The notes under the pieces are model-generated. The model had not been told where the DNA came from and did no database searches. It worked only from the letters and a program-made list of their open reading frames with translations. Both the position numbers and the translations under genes were made by a program. Shown here one piece after another: positions 32,132 to 42,867 of a stretch of 64,000 nt of DNA (the stretch's first letter is position 1; each line of letters begins with the position of its first letter). Source of the stretch: Leuctra nigra (lineage: Eukaryota; Arthropoda; Insecta; Plecoptera; Leuctridae); NCBI GenBank assembly GCA_934045905.1, contig OW203769.1, positions 1,444,546 to 1,508,545 of the forward strand, read 5' to 3'.

Positions 32132-32614
32132 TTACATTTTCTTCAGGATCAACATGTACATATCTTTTGCGAGTGTTGGCCATTTGCTGGACTCGACAAT
32201 CTCGTCATTGACATGTAGCCACCGTGACCCGTCTTTCAGGTAACAGGTGTAATGTCCTTTGCTGATTGAAGAGCCGTGGTGAAACACAGCTGCCATGGGA
32301 ACGTAGGAAGCGTCGTCAATCTTAATATTGATTTTAGGCACCTCGGCCACTTTGACAGTCCTTTTGTTCAATCCATTAGTGAACAACATGAGTTGCAACA
32401 CTATCAAGTCACTGGCTCTTGTGACTTTCATGCGTTTCTTTCTCGTCTCTTGGTTACACTCTGTACATACGTAAGAGTGTTCGTCCCATGACGTTGCCAT
32501 GTCGTACAACTTTTGCACTGTATACCTTTCCTTGCGGTTTTCAGGAACGTGCAAGCGCAACAATTTATGATTTTCGCTTTCTCCAACTGAACTGTAACCA
32601 CAGTGTTGCGAAAA
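32132..32614 (-). pseudogene. C-terminal half of Helitron ubiquitin-specific protease
   Basis: This segment continues the Helitron frame immediately after the TGA. It has CTEC and an expected USP zinc-ribbon-like context (YVCTECNQET). The catalytic His box follows (ISKGHYTCYLKDGSRWLHVN) with a downstream D/N, and the terminal strand DMYMLILKK. These are the hallmarks of the C-terminal part of a C19 (USP) deubiquitinase. The matching Cys box lies upstream of the stop. Without readthrough the protease would lose its His and be inactive. Confidence 0.75.
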
Positions 32615-35600
32615 TCATCTCGTTTCAGGAGTCAGCTTCAGCTGTGTAGCATTTTGCACAGAACTTGACAGAGTTGCCAGTTTCTCGAAGAATTCTACAG
32701 CACATTGATGTCCTCCACCAGGTTGGAAATAATCACCGGCTAGTTCGCGCACCATGGTAGAACTCATTGTAGAGTTTCCCTCGGCATACTCAATGGCAAG
32801 TTGTTTGATTTCTCTGGGATTGACGTCTTGTTCGTCAGTTGCCAGCTCGTATCTCAGAGATTCGCAACGTAGCAAGCTCTGTAAAACTACGTTTGCATAG
32901 CACGATTCATCGTCTACATTGTTGAACCCCCTCATGATTCGTAGTGGGCGTCGTGCCACAACTGCAGCTGTGTGTTCCGCAGCAACAGCGTCCTGAATCA
33001 AGTCTGCTTGGACATTGGTGGTCCACGGTCTGTCCATGACTCTACGTCTGTTGGATGGACCGTTGGTCTCCAGGAGGCACAGATCTGGCCTGTATTCGCG
33101 TCTCAGGCGATTGTATTCAACAATTGCGCTCGGGAGTGCTTTGATTTCCCTCGGATCGAAATTAATCAAATGAATACCATCCAACTGAGTGACGCGGGAC
33201 AGAGCGACATATGCCTGACCCTTTGTGAACACAGACGATCCAATGTCAATGATTGCAGAGCTCAGGCTGAGTCCCTGACATTTATGTATGGTGATTCCAT
33301 ACGAGATTGTGATTGGGAATTGCTCTCTCATCACATAAGCTCCATCAATAGGCTCAAATTTGCCACTCACTGGCTGAAGATCATGGATGTAGCCGGAAGC
33401 AAATCGGGTGTTGATGGATTCGACCTCAGCATTGTTGTCAATGCTCCGTTTGACAGACAGGACAGTGCCTATGGCGCCATTCACCAAGCCGAGAGTCACG
33501 TCAATGTTTCTACACAGCATTATTCGGCAGCCAATTTTGATGGTGACGATCTTTTCGAGGCCGGCTGTTGTCGAGCTGTCGTCCTCGTTCTTGACTATCC
33601 ACGTGCTCACTCTCTTTTTCAGAAAGTTTTTCACACATAACAGATCGTCCTTGGCCAAGAGTTTGATTTCCTCTGATTCGATCGTGTCCAGCATTGCCTT
33701 GTTCAACACTTTGCACATGTTGCGCTTGGGCAACAGGCATACCGTGTCCACAGGCAGTGTGTTTATGTAGACACAGATCTCGGTGAGGATTTCTCCGGGC
33801 GTGGTGCCAGCGAATGGAATCTTCCTCGCTTCCAACAACTGGGTATCGGTTTGCGTCAACAAACCGAGCCTGATTCTGGACAACATGTCTACGAATGTAG
33901 AGTCGTTTAGCTGTCTCATGTTGATCCCGAGCTCATCGTAAGAGAAGAGCTCATGCCACAGATTGATGGCGCTGAGTGACCCTACGTACGTGGTGATGTC
34001 GTGATCGGATAGTTTGACAAACGGTGGCTCTTGGTGCACCGGAGGCAACTGGAGAAGATCTCCGAACACGAGAATGTGTATCTTGCCGAACCATCCGTCA
34101 CTTGAGTCTCGGGTGGCAAATATCTCAGTTAATCGTAGGTGAATGTACATGAGAGTGAGATTAGACACCATTGATATTTCGTCGATGATGATCAGTGCCA
34201 CATTCTTCATGTCGCCTCTGATAACCTTCAGAACTTGGTCTGACAATTCCGTGTACTTTGGTGTCTTTCTGTGCTCGACGGGAAGCTGAAGAAGACGGTG
34301 TATTGTCAAACCGCCGACGTTGTAAGCCGCTATTCCCGTGGGAGCACTTACGGCGACATCTTTTCCAAGTTTGGTCTTTACCCACACCTTGATGGTTTTG
34401 ATGAGGTAACTTTTACCAGTACCACCCGTCCCACTGACAAACTGTCTTAAGACCTTGCCAGTGGATGCGGTATCACTGAGAATGTCGACGACGTTGTCGA
34501 ACACTCGTTTTTGATCAGAGTTCAGAGCTTTGACCATCTCGTCAACATCCTCTTGTGCAATGTCATCGCAACAAGCAGCATCTCTGAACTCTTGCATGGC
34601 CGCGACAACTTCTACGGGCTGGAACGCCAGTGGGTTGTCCGGGGCATTGTCTTCCTCGTCATTCGATGTTTGCTTTTCGATTTCTGCAATCCTTGCAGCA
34701 ATCAACTCTCGGGCGAGATCGGTTGCCGCTTGCAGGTCGGTGATCGTCTTGTCGTGCTCGATTGCATCGACGAGATCATCTTTGCACGAGGCAAATGCCA
34801 GTGCATACGAGTCGTGATCTCCTTTCAGCTCGTCAACGTCTCGCCATGTCTTGAACATTAACAAGAGCGAGAAATAGTACTTCTCGGGATTCTGGTTCAC
34901 GTTGTACTTGTAGTGGTTGATCAAGTATTTCCGTGACCTTTCCTTGAGGAACCTGCCGCTTGGCAGTTCGTACACTTTGAACTTATCCTCGTTTGGTTTG
35001 TCTCTGACGATGTCGAAAGAAGCAACAAAGTCAAAGAGGTGCATGTCCTCCAACTCGTCTGGTCGATTTGGATAGTGATCATCGACCCATGACTCGTAGA
35101 AGATGTCCGTTGCATCAGCTGACATCTCCCTCATCTGATTGCGCGGCTTTAGTCTGCGGTTTCGAATCATGTTCACGTCCAACCATCGCACGGTCGTGTC
35201 TGGATCTGTACCGTGCAGAGGAATGCCGAGAAGGGTATCGCTACATTCGAGAGCTCCGCATTCCCTGTTATTCAGTGCACGCAAGCCGACATTGTACAGT
35301 CGGCTGGCCAACGATTTTGTCGAGTTGATATCGTCAAACGTTTCGGTAGCGTGGCTTTTCTCGCTTTTGGTGGTGTATTTGGTAATATACCAGTTGAGCA
35401 TTGCCGTTTTCTCACCAACGAACTGAATGTCCACATTACCATTCCAAGCCAACAAGATGGCTGGATTGTAGTCGTTGATGTTGACCTCGGACTCTGCTCG
35501 TGGCAAGTCGTAAAGACGGCTGTTTGATTGCAGAGTCTTTCTGCCGGCGATTGACACCGTAATGTCTCTCAGCACGAGTGTCTCGGTCGCAGGCCGTGGA

Positions 35601-38600
35601 AACCCAAAACGACACACTTTTCTGAAACCAGACTTGGTTTTCTTGTTCCTCTGGCAGTATGAATTGTCCACGTGCTTCTGATACTTGACAACTCTGTTGT
35701 GCAGAGTAGGACAAAGATTCTCATTTGGTATTTTACACGTGCAATACGTGGTAATGAATGAGGCTACCTCCTGATTGGTCGACTGACCAAGTATCGGGGA
35801 GCCACTCACCCACAGTAACATGTGGAAGTGTTGATTGCCTCGGCCTTGGTATTCACGACGCCAAAAGTAGTGTGACACCTTGCCTAGAGGCGCATCGTCT
35901 GAAAGAATTAACTTCAGCAATGCATGAAACTTGTTGTCCATGAATCTAGAAGTGGACACTGGGTCCAGTGCCACCAGTTCGCTGACTGACTTGTTGGCGA
36001 ATTCTGGACCATTGACGTCACGTATGTACTGTCCTAAATCGTCCCAATCCCATTCACTGGGACTGACGGTGAGGAACCACGTGGCCGGACCATAATAGGC
36101 GGTCATGCAATTCAAGTCATTGCGAGGAGCCACCCAGTATTGCTCGGTGTTGCGAAGTCGGGAGAAGATGGTCGTGAGACTACCCTCCAACTCTTCGCTT
36201 GCAATCTTTGCCAACACACTGCCTACAGTGTGTTTATCTCTGGGATTTATCACGTTAATTTTTTGAAATATGCCAGCGCTCAGCTGACGAAGATTGGCAT
36301 CATTCAACAGGTAGAACAAGTACTGTTGGTTCAGCCTGAACTGAGAATGTTTGGACATCAGTTTTGTTTTTATGAACTCTGCCGACTTGAGTTCGACAGT
36401 TCGCTTGTGAAACTGACCGAATTTTCCGTCGACAAACAGATCAGGGAAGCATTTCACGTCCAACTCACGATCTCGGGAGTCGATCGGTGCCTCGTTCACT
36501 TTCAGCATCTGATAGAGTGCGCACGCGCTCTGGTTATCACGTGGTTCGTGTAACGGATAGATAGTGAACTGTTCGTAGGCTGTTTCTGCGACGGCGGGAT
36601 CAACTTGAGTCAAAATACCTCGCGTCACTTCACCAGCTACAGGGTCCACAGCAACTTCAGTGGCACCAACAGGTGGTGCACTCGTATCGACTTCGGATTG
36701 AATTTGAAATTCAACATCGTCGCCGTCATTGAATGCGTCCAGAAGATTCTCTGGCGATCCAGGCAGTTGGATTTGTGCATAGAGTTCGTTTGTTGTTTTG
36801 AGTAGTTGCAGAGCAGCAAACACTTTGTTCACATCAACAAAGTTTTCCCAGACAACTTTGGACTTTGTCGGAATTCCGCGTACCAATATGTACAACTCTT
36901 GATCCCTCATTATGGGATCGAGAGGTGATGGCAGCTTCTTTAGAGTTTCCTCTAGTGGCAAAGGCAAATGAAAGGTCCTGCCCTTCACCTTCTTCACCCT
37001 ATGGCTATGGGGCACGTTTCTACGAGCTACCGTACCCATGCTCGTTACAACTTGGAAAGCTTTCGCGCGTTGTATCAGTATCTTTTCGTAATCGTTGAGA
37101 ACGGTTATCTCTGTTGGACGTTGCTGAACGACAAGGTCATTTAACACGCACGTCGAGGGTAATTCACGTTTTCTGAACTTTCCCACGCAGAAGTGGCAAA
37201 TGAACTCACTTGGTTCCACATGTCGGCTCTCATTGAACTCGAGGAAACGTTTCCAATGAGGCAACGTTTCGGGGTTCAACGGCTTCTTCATGTTGCTGAA
37301 CGCGGTGACATCGCGTTTGTAGCAAAGCTTTTCACAGGAAATGCACGCGTACTTGGGCAAGTCCAGTGAATGCTTGGTGAAAGCTTTGAATGCATCCTTG
37401 TTAGAATCAAAGATTGCAGTCTCACTTATTTCGTTCTCGCAAGACACGTGTTGATAGGCATTTGCTTTACGTTCAGTTAATGAAGCCAGCGATCTAAGTT
37501 TTGAAACATCACAAAACTTTATTGCTTGGTCAAGTTCTCGCCTCTCTTTGTTTGCTGCACGCAATTTGTATAGAGTGTTCACTAAGAAGCGTACTTCGTG
37601 ATAGTGAGGAGCTAGTGTTCTCAAAAACAAAAGTTTTGATGCACAACACTTGTGCGAAACGTGACAATCAATTGGATGACCTTGTTTGTCAAACCGCATG
37701 AACGTTGCTATCTTGCTGCAAGAAGCTAAATCAACAACTAGATCTACGGCCATTTTAGTAGTGCATGTTGAGAAAGTTCTCACGACCTGTTGCATTCGAT
37801 TCGTTATGGCTTCTTGGTCAACGTTACACAAGTCTTTGCTGCATGTCCAAATGTCAGCAGAACCTTGTGGGTGTTTTTTCGTAAATGCGGGCTTGAAACT
37901 ATTTGCTGCCTCGCCGTGCTCGTTAATAGCGATTGGTTTATCACTATTCTCGTACACTTTGTACGTGTATTCGTAGAAATAGGGCTCGGAGCCCGCCGTG
38001 TGCAAAGACGGTCCGCACAAGGCGGTCATCTTGTCGGCATTGACATTAGATTTGCACTCAGCTAGTCTAGTCATGGCGACTGTGCAAGCCTCTCTCAACT
38101 TTGACAGACACTTTTTGAAGGTCACGACATACTTCTTGCGTGCTAACATGCACCATTTTAGTATTTTTTCGGCGTCAATACGATCATCGACTGCGTTGTT
38201 TCCATGCAGCTTGGATGCAAGTTTGGCTGTGGCCCGTTCAATTGAGCCCCTGTATCGCAAACAATCGACAGTACGGCTGTACTTTTTGCGAATGTTACCA
38301 TAAGCTCTTAGATTCCTCCTTCTTGCGTTAATACTGTTTCTTGCAGCACGATATCGCTGCAGAACAGCTTCTCGCCTTGCAAGAGTGTTGGCTTTGTAGG
38401 CTGCCCTGTTCAGCGCCCGTCTTTGTTCAGGGTTCGCATTGTGGGCTGCCCTATTCAGCGCCCGTCTTTGTTCAGGGTTCGCATTGTGGGCCGCCCTGTT
38501 CAGCGCCCGTCTTTGTTCAGGGTTCGCCGTGTGGGCTGCCCTGTTCAGAACCCGTCTTTGTTCAGGGTTTGCCTTGTGGGCTGCCCTGTTCAGAACCCGT

Positions 38601-39187
38601 CTTTGTTCAGGGTATGCCTTGTGGGCTGCCCTGTTCAGAACCCGTCTTTGTTCAGGGTATGCCTTGTGGGCTGCCCTGTTCAGCACTCGTCTTTGTTCAG
38701 GGTTTGCCTTGTGGGATGCCCTGTTCCGCACCCGTCTTTGTTCAGGGTTTGCCTTGTAGAAGGCCCTCTTGTGCGCCTTCACTGGTTCAGAATTAGCCTC
38801 GTAGGCAGTCCTCTTGTGAGCCAGCACTGGCTCAGGATTAGCCTCGTAGGCAGTCCTCTTGTGAGCCAGCACTGGCTCAGGATTAGACTCGTAGGCAGTC
38901 CTCTTGTGAGCCAGCACTGGCTCAGGATTAGCCTCGTAGGCAGTCCTCTTGTGAGCCAGCACTGGCTCAGGATTAGCCTCGTAGGCCGTCCTCTTGTGCG
39001 CCTTCACTGGCTCAGGATTAGCCTCGTAGGCAGTCCTCTTGTGAACCAGCACTGGCTCAGGATTAGCCTCGTAGGCAGTCCTCTTGTGAACCAGCACTGG
39101 CTCAGGATTAGCCTCGTAGGAATCCCTTTTCCGCCTATTAATTGGGTCGGGATTTGCCTTGTAGACAGCTTTTTTGTGCTCCTTCAT
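32615..39187 (-). CDS. Helitron Rep/helicase with repeats and USP Cys box
   Basis: 2190 codons. Residues about 5-275 are 18 copies of a 15-residue unit (KRTAYEANPEPVLAH or NRAAHKANPEQRRVL types). A cysteine-rich stretch lies near 610-680 (CISCEKLC, CHFC). The Helitron-like N domain follows (FRLNQQYLFYLL near 945, WFLTVSPSEW near 1040), then the HUH motif in NQHFHMLLW (about 1120) and the two catalytic tyrosines in YITKYTTK (about 1268). A PIF1-family helicase has Walker A GTGGTGKS (about 1590), Walker B IIIDEISM (about 1668), FGDLLQLPPV, and YVALSRVTQLDGIHL. After it, GFNNVDDESCYANVVLQSLL (about 2090) is a USP-type Cys box. The ATG at 39187 lies within a repeat unit, so the original start was probably upstream. 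Confidence 0.9.
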   Translation of the reverse strand: MKEHKKAVYKANPDPINRRKRDSYEANPEPVLVHKRTAYEANPEPVLVHKRTAYEANPEPVKAHKRTAYEANPEPVLAHKRTAYEANPEPVLAHKRTAYESNPEPVLAHKRTAYEANPEPVLAHKRTAYEANSEPVKAHKRAFYKANPEQRRVRNRASHKANPEQRRVLNRAAHKAYPEQRRVLNRAAHKAYPEQRRVLNRAAHKANPEQRRVLNRAAHTANPEQRRALNRAAHNANPEQRRALNRAAHNANPEQRRALNRAAYKANTLARREAVLQRYRAARNSINARRRNLRAYGNIRKKYSRTVDCLRYRGSIERATAKLASKLHGNNAVDDRIDAEKILKWCMLARKKYVVTFKKCLSKLREACTVAMTRLAECKSNVNADKMTALCGPSLHTAGSEPYFYEYTYKVYENSDKPIAINEHGEAANSFKPAFTKKHPQGSADIWTCSKDLCNVDQEAITNRMQQVVRTFSTCTTKMAVDLVVDLASCSKIATFMRFDKQGHPIDCHVSHKCCASKLLFLRTLAPHYHEVRFLVNTLYKLRAANKERRELDQAIKFCDVSKLRSLASLTERKANAYQHVSCENEISETAIFDSNKDAFKAFTKHSLDLPKYACISCEKLCYKRDVTAFSNMKKPLNPETLPHWKRFLEFNESRHVEPSEFICHFCVGKFRKRELPSTCVLNDLVVQQRPTEITVLNDYEKILIQRAKAFQVVTSMGTVARRNVPHSHRVKKVKGRTFHLPLPLEETLKKLPSPLDPIMRDQELYILVRGIPTKSKVVWENFVDVNKVFAALQLLKTTNELYAQIQLPGSPENLLDAFNDGDDVEFQIQSEVDTSAPPVGATEVAVDPVAGEVTRGILTQVDPAVAETAYEQFTIYPLHEPRDNQSACALYQMLKVNEAPIDSRDRELDVKCFPDLFVDGKFGQFHKRTVELKSAEFIKTKLMSKHSQFRLNQQYLFYLLNDANLRQLSAGIFQKINVINPRDKHTVGSVLAKIASEELEGSLTTIFSRLRNTEQYWVAPRNDLNCMTAYYGPATWFLTVSPSEWDWDDLGQYIRDVNGPEFANKSVSELVALDPVSTSRFMDNKFHALLKLILSDDAPLGKVSHYFWRREYQGRGNQHFHMLLWVSGSPILGQSTNQEVASFITTYCTCKIPNENLCPTLHNRVVKYQKHVDNSYCQRNKKTKSGFRKVCRFGFPRPATETLVLRDITVSIAGRKTLQSNSRLYDLPRAESEVNINDYNPAILLAWNGNVDIQFVGEKTAMLNWYITKYTTKSEKSHATETFDDINSTKSLASRLYNVGLRALNNRECGALECSDTLLGIPLHGTDPDTTVRWLDVNMIRNRRLKPRNQMREMSADATDIFYESWVDDHYPNRPDELEDMHLFDFVASFDIVRDKPNEDKFKVYELPSGRFLKERSRKYLINHYKYNVNQNPEKYYFSLLLMFKTWRDVDELKGDHDSYALAFASCKDDLVDAIEHDKTITDLQAATDLARELIAARIAEIEKQTSNDEEDNAPDNPLAFQPVEVVAAMQEFRDAACCDDIAQEDVDEMVKALNSDQKRVFDNVVDILSDTASTGKVLRQFVSGTGGTGKSYLIKTIKVWVKTKLGKDVAVSAPTGIAAYNVGGLTIHRLLQLPVEHRKTPKYTELSDQVLKVIRGDMKNVALIIIDEISMVSNLTLMYIHLRLTEIFATRDSSDGWFGKIHILVFGDLLQLPPVHQEPPFVKLSDHDITTYVGSLSAINLWHELFSYDELGINMRQLNDSTFVDMLSRIRLGLLTQTDTQLLEARKIPFAGTTPGEILTEICVYINTLPVDTVCLLPKRNMCKVLNKAMLDTIESEEIKLLAKDDLLCVKNFLKKRVSTWIVKNEDDSSTTAGLEKIVTIKIGCRIMLCRNIDVTLGLVNGAIGTVLSVKRSIDNNAEVESINTRFASGYIHDLQPVSGKFEPIDGAYVMREQFPITISYGITIHKCQGLSLSSAIIDIGSSVFTKGQAYVALSRVTQLDGIHLINFDPREIKALPSAIVEYNRLRREYRPDLCLLETNGPSNRRRVMDRPWTTNVQADLIQDAVAAEHTAAVVARRPLRIMRGFNNVDDESCYANVVLQSLLRCESLRYELATDEQDVNPREIKQLAIEYAEGNSTMSSTMVRELAGDYFQPGGGHQCAVEFFEKLATLSSSVQNATQLKLTPETR

Positions 39188-39235
39188 AGGTGCAGAATTC
39201 TCTCTATAGGCTAGTCGAGATTTTATGCGCTTTAT
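38380..39235 (-). repeat. 45-bp coding minisatellite in the Helitron N-terminus
   Basis: About 19 units of 45 bp, each coding for 15 residues. There are two sub-families: an EANPEPV type near the N-terminus and a KANPEQRR type towards the core. Indels are always multiples of 45 bp, keeping the frame. The array starts upstream of the 39187 ATG (the LAYRENSAPMKEH unit). Confidence 0.9.
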
Positions 39236-39241
39236 TCTAGA

Positions 39242-39511
39242 TTAAAGTTCATTAACAGATTGCGCCTTGGCATGATTGTCACCAACTGACGAATACCTTG
39301 CCACTTTACAATTGCTGTTTTGATCTGAAGTCTCAACAACATCACCTGATTTTCGCTTCATCCCGAGAGATGGCGCAGTGTATGTCGCAGTAGACTTGTC
39401 AGCAGGAGCAGTCTCAACAGTCTCATTACCGCCATTAGACGCAATAATTTCTCTCTGAGATCTGACTAGCAAACGAACTCTTTCTCTCTTATTCTGAATC
39501 TTACTAACCAT
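39242..39511 (-). pseudogene. Helitron N-terminal segment, cut off by TAA
   Basis: This 89-codon ORF (MVSKIQNKRERVRLLV...) is in the same frame as the Helitron ORF, only 54 bp upstream of its ATG. The intervening codons are open and already form a repeat unit. A basic start and a KRK motif (MKRKSGD) could serve nuclear import. Most simply it is the true N-terminus separated by one nonsense mutation; a separate small ORF is the alternative. Confidence 0.6.
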
Positions 39512-39915
39512 GTTGGCAGTGTAGACGATTTAATGGATTTTATTGTTTGTTAACAAAGTATAACAATGTTTAACAATAGTGCTGGCAATTGAGAGACAGG
39601 CTGCCTGGCAGATTTACACTAGATTATGTTTACACTTCAATTGGGAAGCATAAACTCTGTGCATATCATTTCACCAGGTGCAGTGATTCCTATTGTCTCT
39701 CAAGAGTAGGCTCAATAGACTCACTGTACCGGATGAAGAGACTAATTTTGTTCAATACAAGCTGAGATGGCCTTGATCCTCCCAAATTTGCACTTAGTGA
39801 AGGAACCTTCTCCCGGTAGCGATTGAACACTAATCTCTTAACAAACGGAACAGCGAGTTGGCCTCTATTGAGCCTGGGCAAAAGTATACTATACCCTCTA
39901 ATCTCCCCGCATCCG
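39512..39915. other. Helitron upstream region, no gene seen
   Basis: Non-coding sequence expected to include the promoter and 5' end of the Helitron. No terminus could be assigned. Confidence 0.4.
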
Positions 39916-40032
39916 GTCCAAGGAGTCCGTCGTGGCTCCGTCAGTCCAAGGAGGCCGTCGTGGCTCCGTCAGTCCAAGGAGGCCGTCGTGGCTCCGTCAG
40001 TCCAAGGAGTCCGTCGTATGGCTCCGTCAGTT
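39916..40032 (+). repeat. 28-bp tandem repeat, four units
   Basis: The unit is 'gtccaaggaggccgtcgtgg' followed by 'ctccgtca'. First and last units have 'aggagtcc' instead of 'aggaggcc'; the array trails into shorter CTCCGTCAG repeats to 40070. Confidence 0.85.
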
Positions 40033-41106
40033 TCAAGTAAGCTCCGTCAGCTCCGTCCCCTCCGTCAGATACAATTGAACGTTTCTCTTCAATACTAGAA
40101 AATAAGAGGGTAATGTTTTTAATGTAGATAGGCTTTAAAATATATCTTTTCCTAATATTTATTGATCTTTAACAATGGAAATTATAGGAAACTAGGAAGC
40201 TCCTTCCTAGTAAAATTGAATCAATTTTCAAAGCGATTTGATTTACGTGGTAGGTATATTTTTTATATGAATAAGAGACATTATAATTGAGCGAGCGTAG
40301 CGAGCGTCACCACGGTACTCTTATGGCACTTTCTCTGAGTGTTTTTTTTTTTTTTTTTTTTTTTTTTGGTTTTTTGGTTTTTTTTTTGCCTGCACTGCCC
40401 AGGTCAAACCGCACAACCAATCGATCTGAAACTTTGTACACATACTAACGTAATCTATGCGATCCCTGGGATCTTTTCTGAACGAGATCCTGTGATTGGT
40501 TCAAATTTTATAAAAATTATCTTTCGATTGGTTGGTTCGATCAATTTGAAATTTAGCAAAGTCATTGCAACCAACATTGTACCCAATCAAAAAAAATTTC
40601 AGCCAAATCCTCCAATTGGTTCAAATTTGAAACCATTTTTCCTGTGATTTTTGAAATTTAAACTGGAACCGATTGACCGACCAAATAAAAACTTCGCATG
40701 GTCATTGGTACCAACATTTATGGTATTTTTGCCAATTTTCACTCTAATCTGTCGTTATTTTCAAAAGTTTTTGTCATTTTAGGGACATTTTGCGTGTTGG
40801 CTGTCAAATTCACGGCGACTTCGAATCTACAGTTCAAGGCAAGGTAGTTAGAGCAGAAAGTTTTAAACGATATGAAACTAATAATGACCGTTCAACAGAT
40901 TGATCTGATATTGTGTACACACACTACATATCATATCATATGGGTGGTCCCAGGTATATTTTTTGAACGAGATCCTGTGATTTTCGAAAATTAACAAGGA
41001 ACCGTTCAATCATAAAGGTTTAATCGATCAACTTAAAACTTAGCAAGGATTGGCACCAATATTTTTGGAGATTTTGGTGATTTTTATACAAGTCTGTGAC
41101 GAAACT
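40033..41106. other. Non-coding; long T run at 40340-40390
   Basis: The T-rich run (about 29 Ts, then TTTTTTGG repeats) may be the reverse-complemented tail of a retroposed sequence, but nothing recognisable adjoins it. Phrases such as 'gatctgaaactttgtacaca' recur at 40418 and 40900, a diverged duplication. Confidence 0.4.
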
Positions 41107-41303
41107 AAAGAATAGACCAATTCAGAAAATATCTGGGTGGCTCTGGTTTCTAGATAAATTCACATGCAGTTTGGTTTTCCATATATCTATTTGTGTTGTA
41201 CAACAATGGGTTACAATAAGAATACACACTTGGAAAATCATACTGCATGTGAAATTCAGTAGATTCCAGAGACATCCAGATAATTTCTGAATTGGTCTAT
41301 TGT
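41107..41303. mobile_element. Foldback element, 197 bp
   Basis: 'aatagaccaattcagaaa', 'atctgg', 'ctctgg', 'tcacatgcagt' and 'ttttcca' on the left recur inverted on the right. A diverged relative is at 42744-42867, and a partial one near 63225-63285 ('tttcacatgcagttcca'). Confidence 0.7.
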
Positions 41304-41893
41304 TGGCTTAAAATGACATTCGATAGACATAATTTCGGTTCGAGGTGTTGCGTGTATCCGTGCTCGCTCATCAACGCGTTTCACAGAGCGTTTTCCTAGT
41401 CTTAGGTTATAGGTAATAAGTAAAGAAATTTACTCTGAAGAATCCAGACTCGTATGCACAGCCGACACCAGACCAGTCGCTCGTGTGGCACAGCAGTAGC
41501 GCTTCTACATGCGCCAGTCAAGTGGCCAAGTTCTCAGTTACTCGCACGTTATCCTTCTTCCCACTTTCTCGCTCAATGACAATTTTATCTTCAATACTGG
41601 AAAAATGAGAGTACGTTGGTAATATTTTATAACATTTGAATTAAGTTAAACATTTTTATTTTTAAATTAAGTAAATAACTTATAATTAATGGTGATTGCT
41701 ACTAGAGGAAAAAGTTCTATGTACCTACCTACCTACCTACCTAGGAAACGTTAGTACAATATGACATTGATTTACGAGGTAATTACAATGATGTTTTATC
41801 TTAATAAACGTTTTATAACATCTAATTAATAAAATGTAATAAAGTTTACTCTAAATTACTGTTATTTATTATAGTAGGGGAGCAAATGTAATT

Positions 41894-42580
41894 CCGCTCG
41901 ATTGGAGTGCCGAAATTGATTTTTTCATAATTATCGATTGTTTACATCATTCTTAATATTACCTGACGTGCCTTCAATTTTTTTGTTGGCCATCTTGGAA
42001 AATATGGCGGAAAACGAACGAAAAACGTAAATTTTACAAATTATTTAATTGTTGGTAGAGGAAAGATTGAAAAATTATGAAATAATTCACTAAAACTAAC
42101 TCAAATATAGTGACTTGAAAAAAAATACGCCGTAAACAAAAAATTTAAAAAATTTAAAAAAAAATTAAGTTTTTTTTCTAAAAAAAACATAATTTTTTTT
42201 AAAACGCATATTGTTCAATATGAAATTGTCTACAAATTTTAATTCTACATATTTTAGTCTAAGTCGACGCGTTTCATAATAAATTGAGAGCAAAAAAACA
42301 CAGAAACGTGATTGGTCAATTCCAACAATGAAAAAATAAAATTCGTTCACGGCGTATTTTTTTTTCAAGTCCCCATATTTGAGTTAATTTTAGTGAATTA
42401 TTTCATAATTTTTCAACTTTCACTCTACCAACAATTAAATAATTTGTAAAATGAACGTTTTCCACCATATTTTCCAAGATGGCCACCCAAAAAATTGAAG
42501 GCACGTCAGGTAATATTAAGAATTATGCAAACAATCGATAATTATGAAAAAATCAATTTCGGCACTCCAATCGAGCGGAA
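41894..42580. mobile_element. Foldback element with about 240-bp arms
   Basis: The left arm (TTCCGCTCGATTGGAGTGCC, 'tacctgacgtgccttcaatt', 'caattaaat' context and 'tacgccgt') recurs inverted from about 42346 to 42580, ending CGAGCGGAA. The approximately 200-bp centre is AT-rich. No transposase. Target duplication not resolved. Confidence 0.75.
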
Positions 42581-42743
42581 AGCATTTTTTCTACACTTGA
42601 ACCTGCACTATTATGTAAATCGAATGATTGAAGTGAAAATGACTTACCCCCAGAACGATAAAGTTGGTTGTAACTAAAATTTTCATTCCATACAGTAGGC
42701 CGTGAACCAACCAACCAAGGTTTTTTGATGATCCGCGCACATA

Positions 42744-42867
42744 ATAGACCACTTTAAAAATTATCAATGTGGCTCTGCTTTTTGACAAAAATCATATGCA
42801 GTTTGATTTCCAGGTCCCCTTGTAATGGGTTTCAACAATGGGTAACACATTACAAGGGGACCTGGAA
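42744..42867. repeat. Hairpin with 18-bp perfect stem
   Basis: CCAGGTCCCCTTGTAATG and its exact inverse flank a 20-bp loop at 42810-42865. The sequence to the left matches the left arm of the 41107 element, so this is a rearranged member of that family. Confidence 0.7.

Larger units (their letters stand above)
32132..39511 (-). mobile_element. Autonomous-type Helitron, interrupted coding region
   Basis: One frame, open except for two stops (TAA 39244-39242, TGA 32617-32615), covers 7.4 kb and encodes a Helitron Rep/helicase with extra terminal modules. I could not assign the 5' TC or the 3' CTRR hairpin ends, so the true element boundaries are outside these coordinates. Helitrons lack inverted repeats and target duplications and move by rolling-circle-like replication. 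The long uninterrupted Rep-helicase core suggests a relatively young copy. Confidence 0.85.

Noticed and set aside
32972..37976. Many plus-strand ORFs of 60-220 codons
   Set aside because: All lie antisense to the Helitron Rep-helicase ORF and contain no domain of their own.
38341..39214. Three long plus-strand ORFs with LVGSPLV/CSGFALWAALF-type repeats
   Set aside because: They are the antisense of the Helitron's 45-bp coding repeats; the minus frame carries recognised domains.
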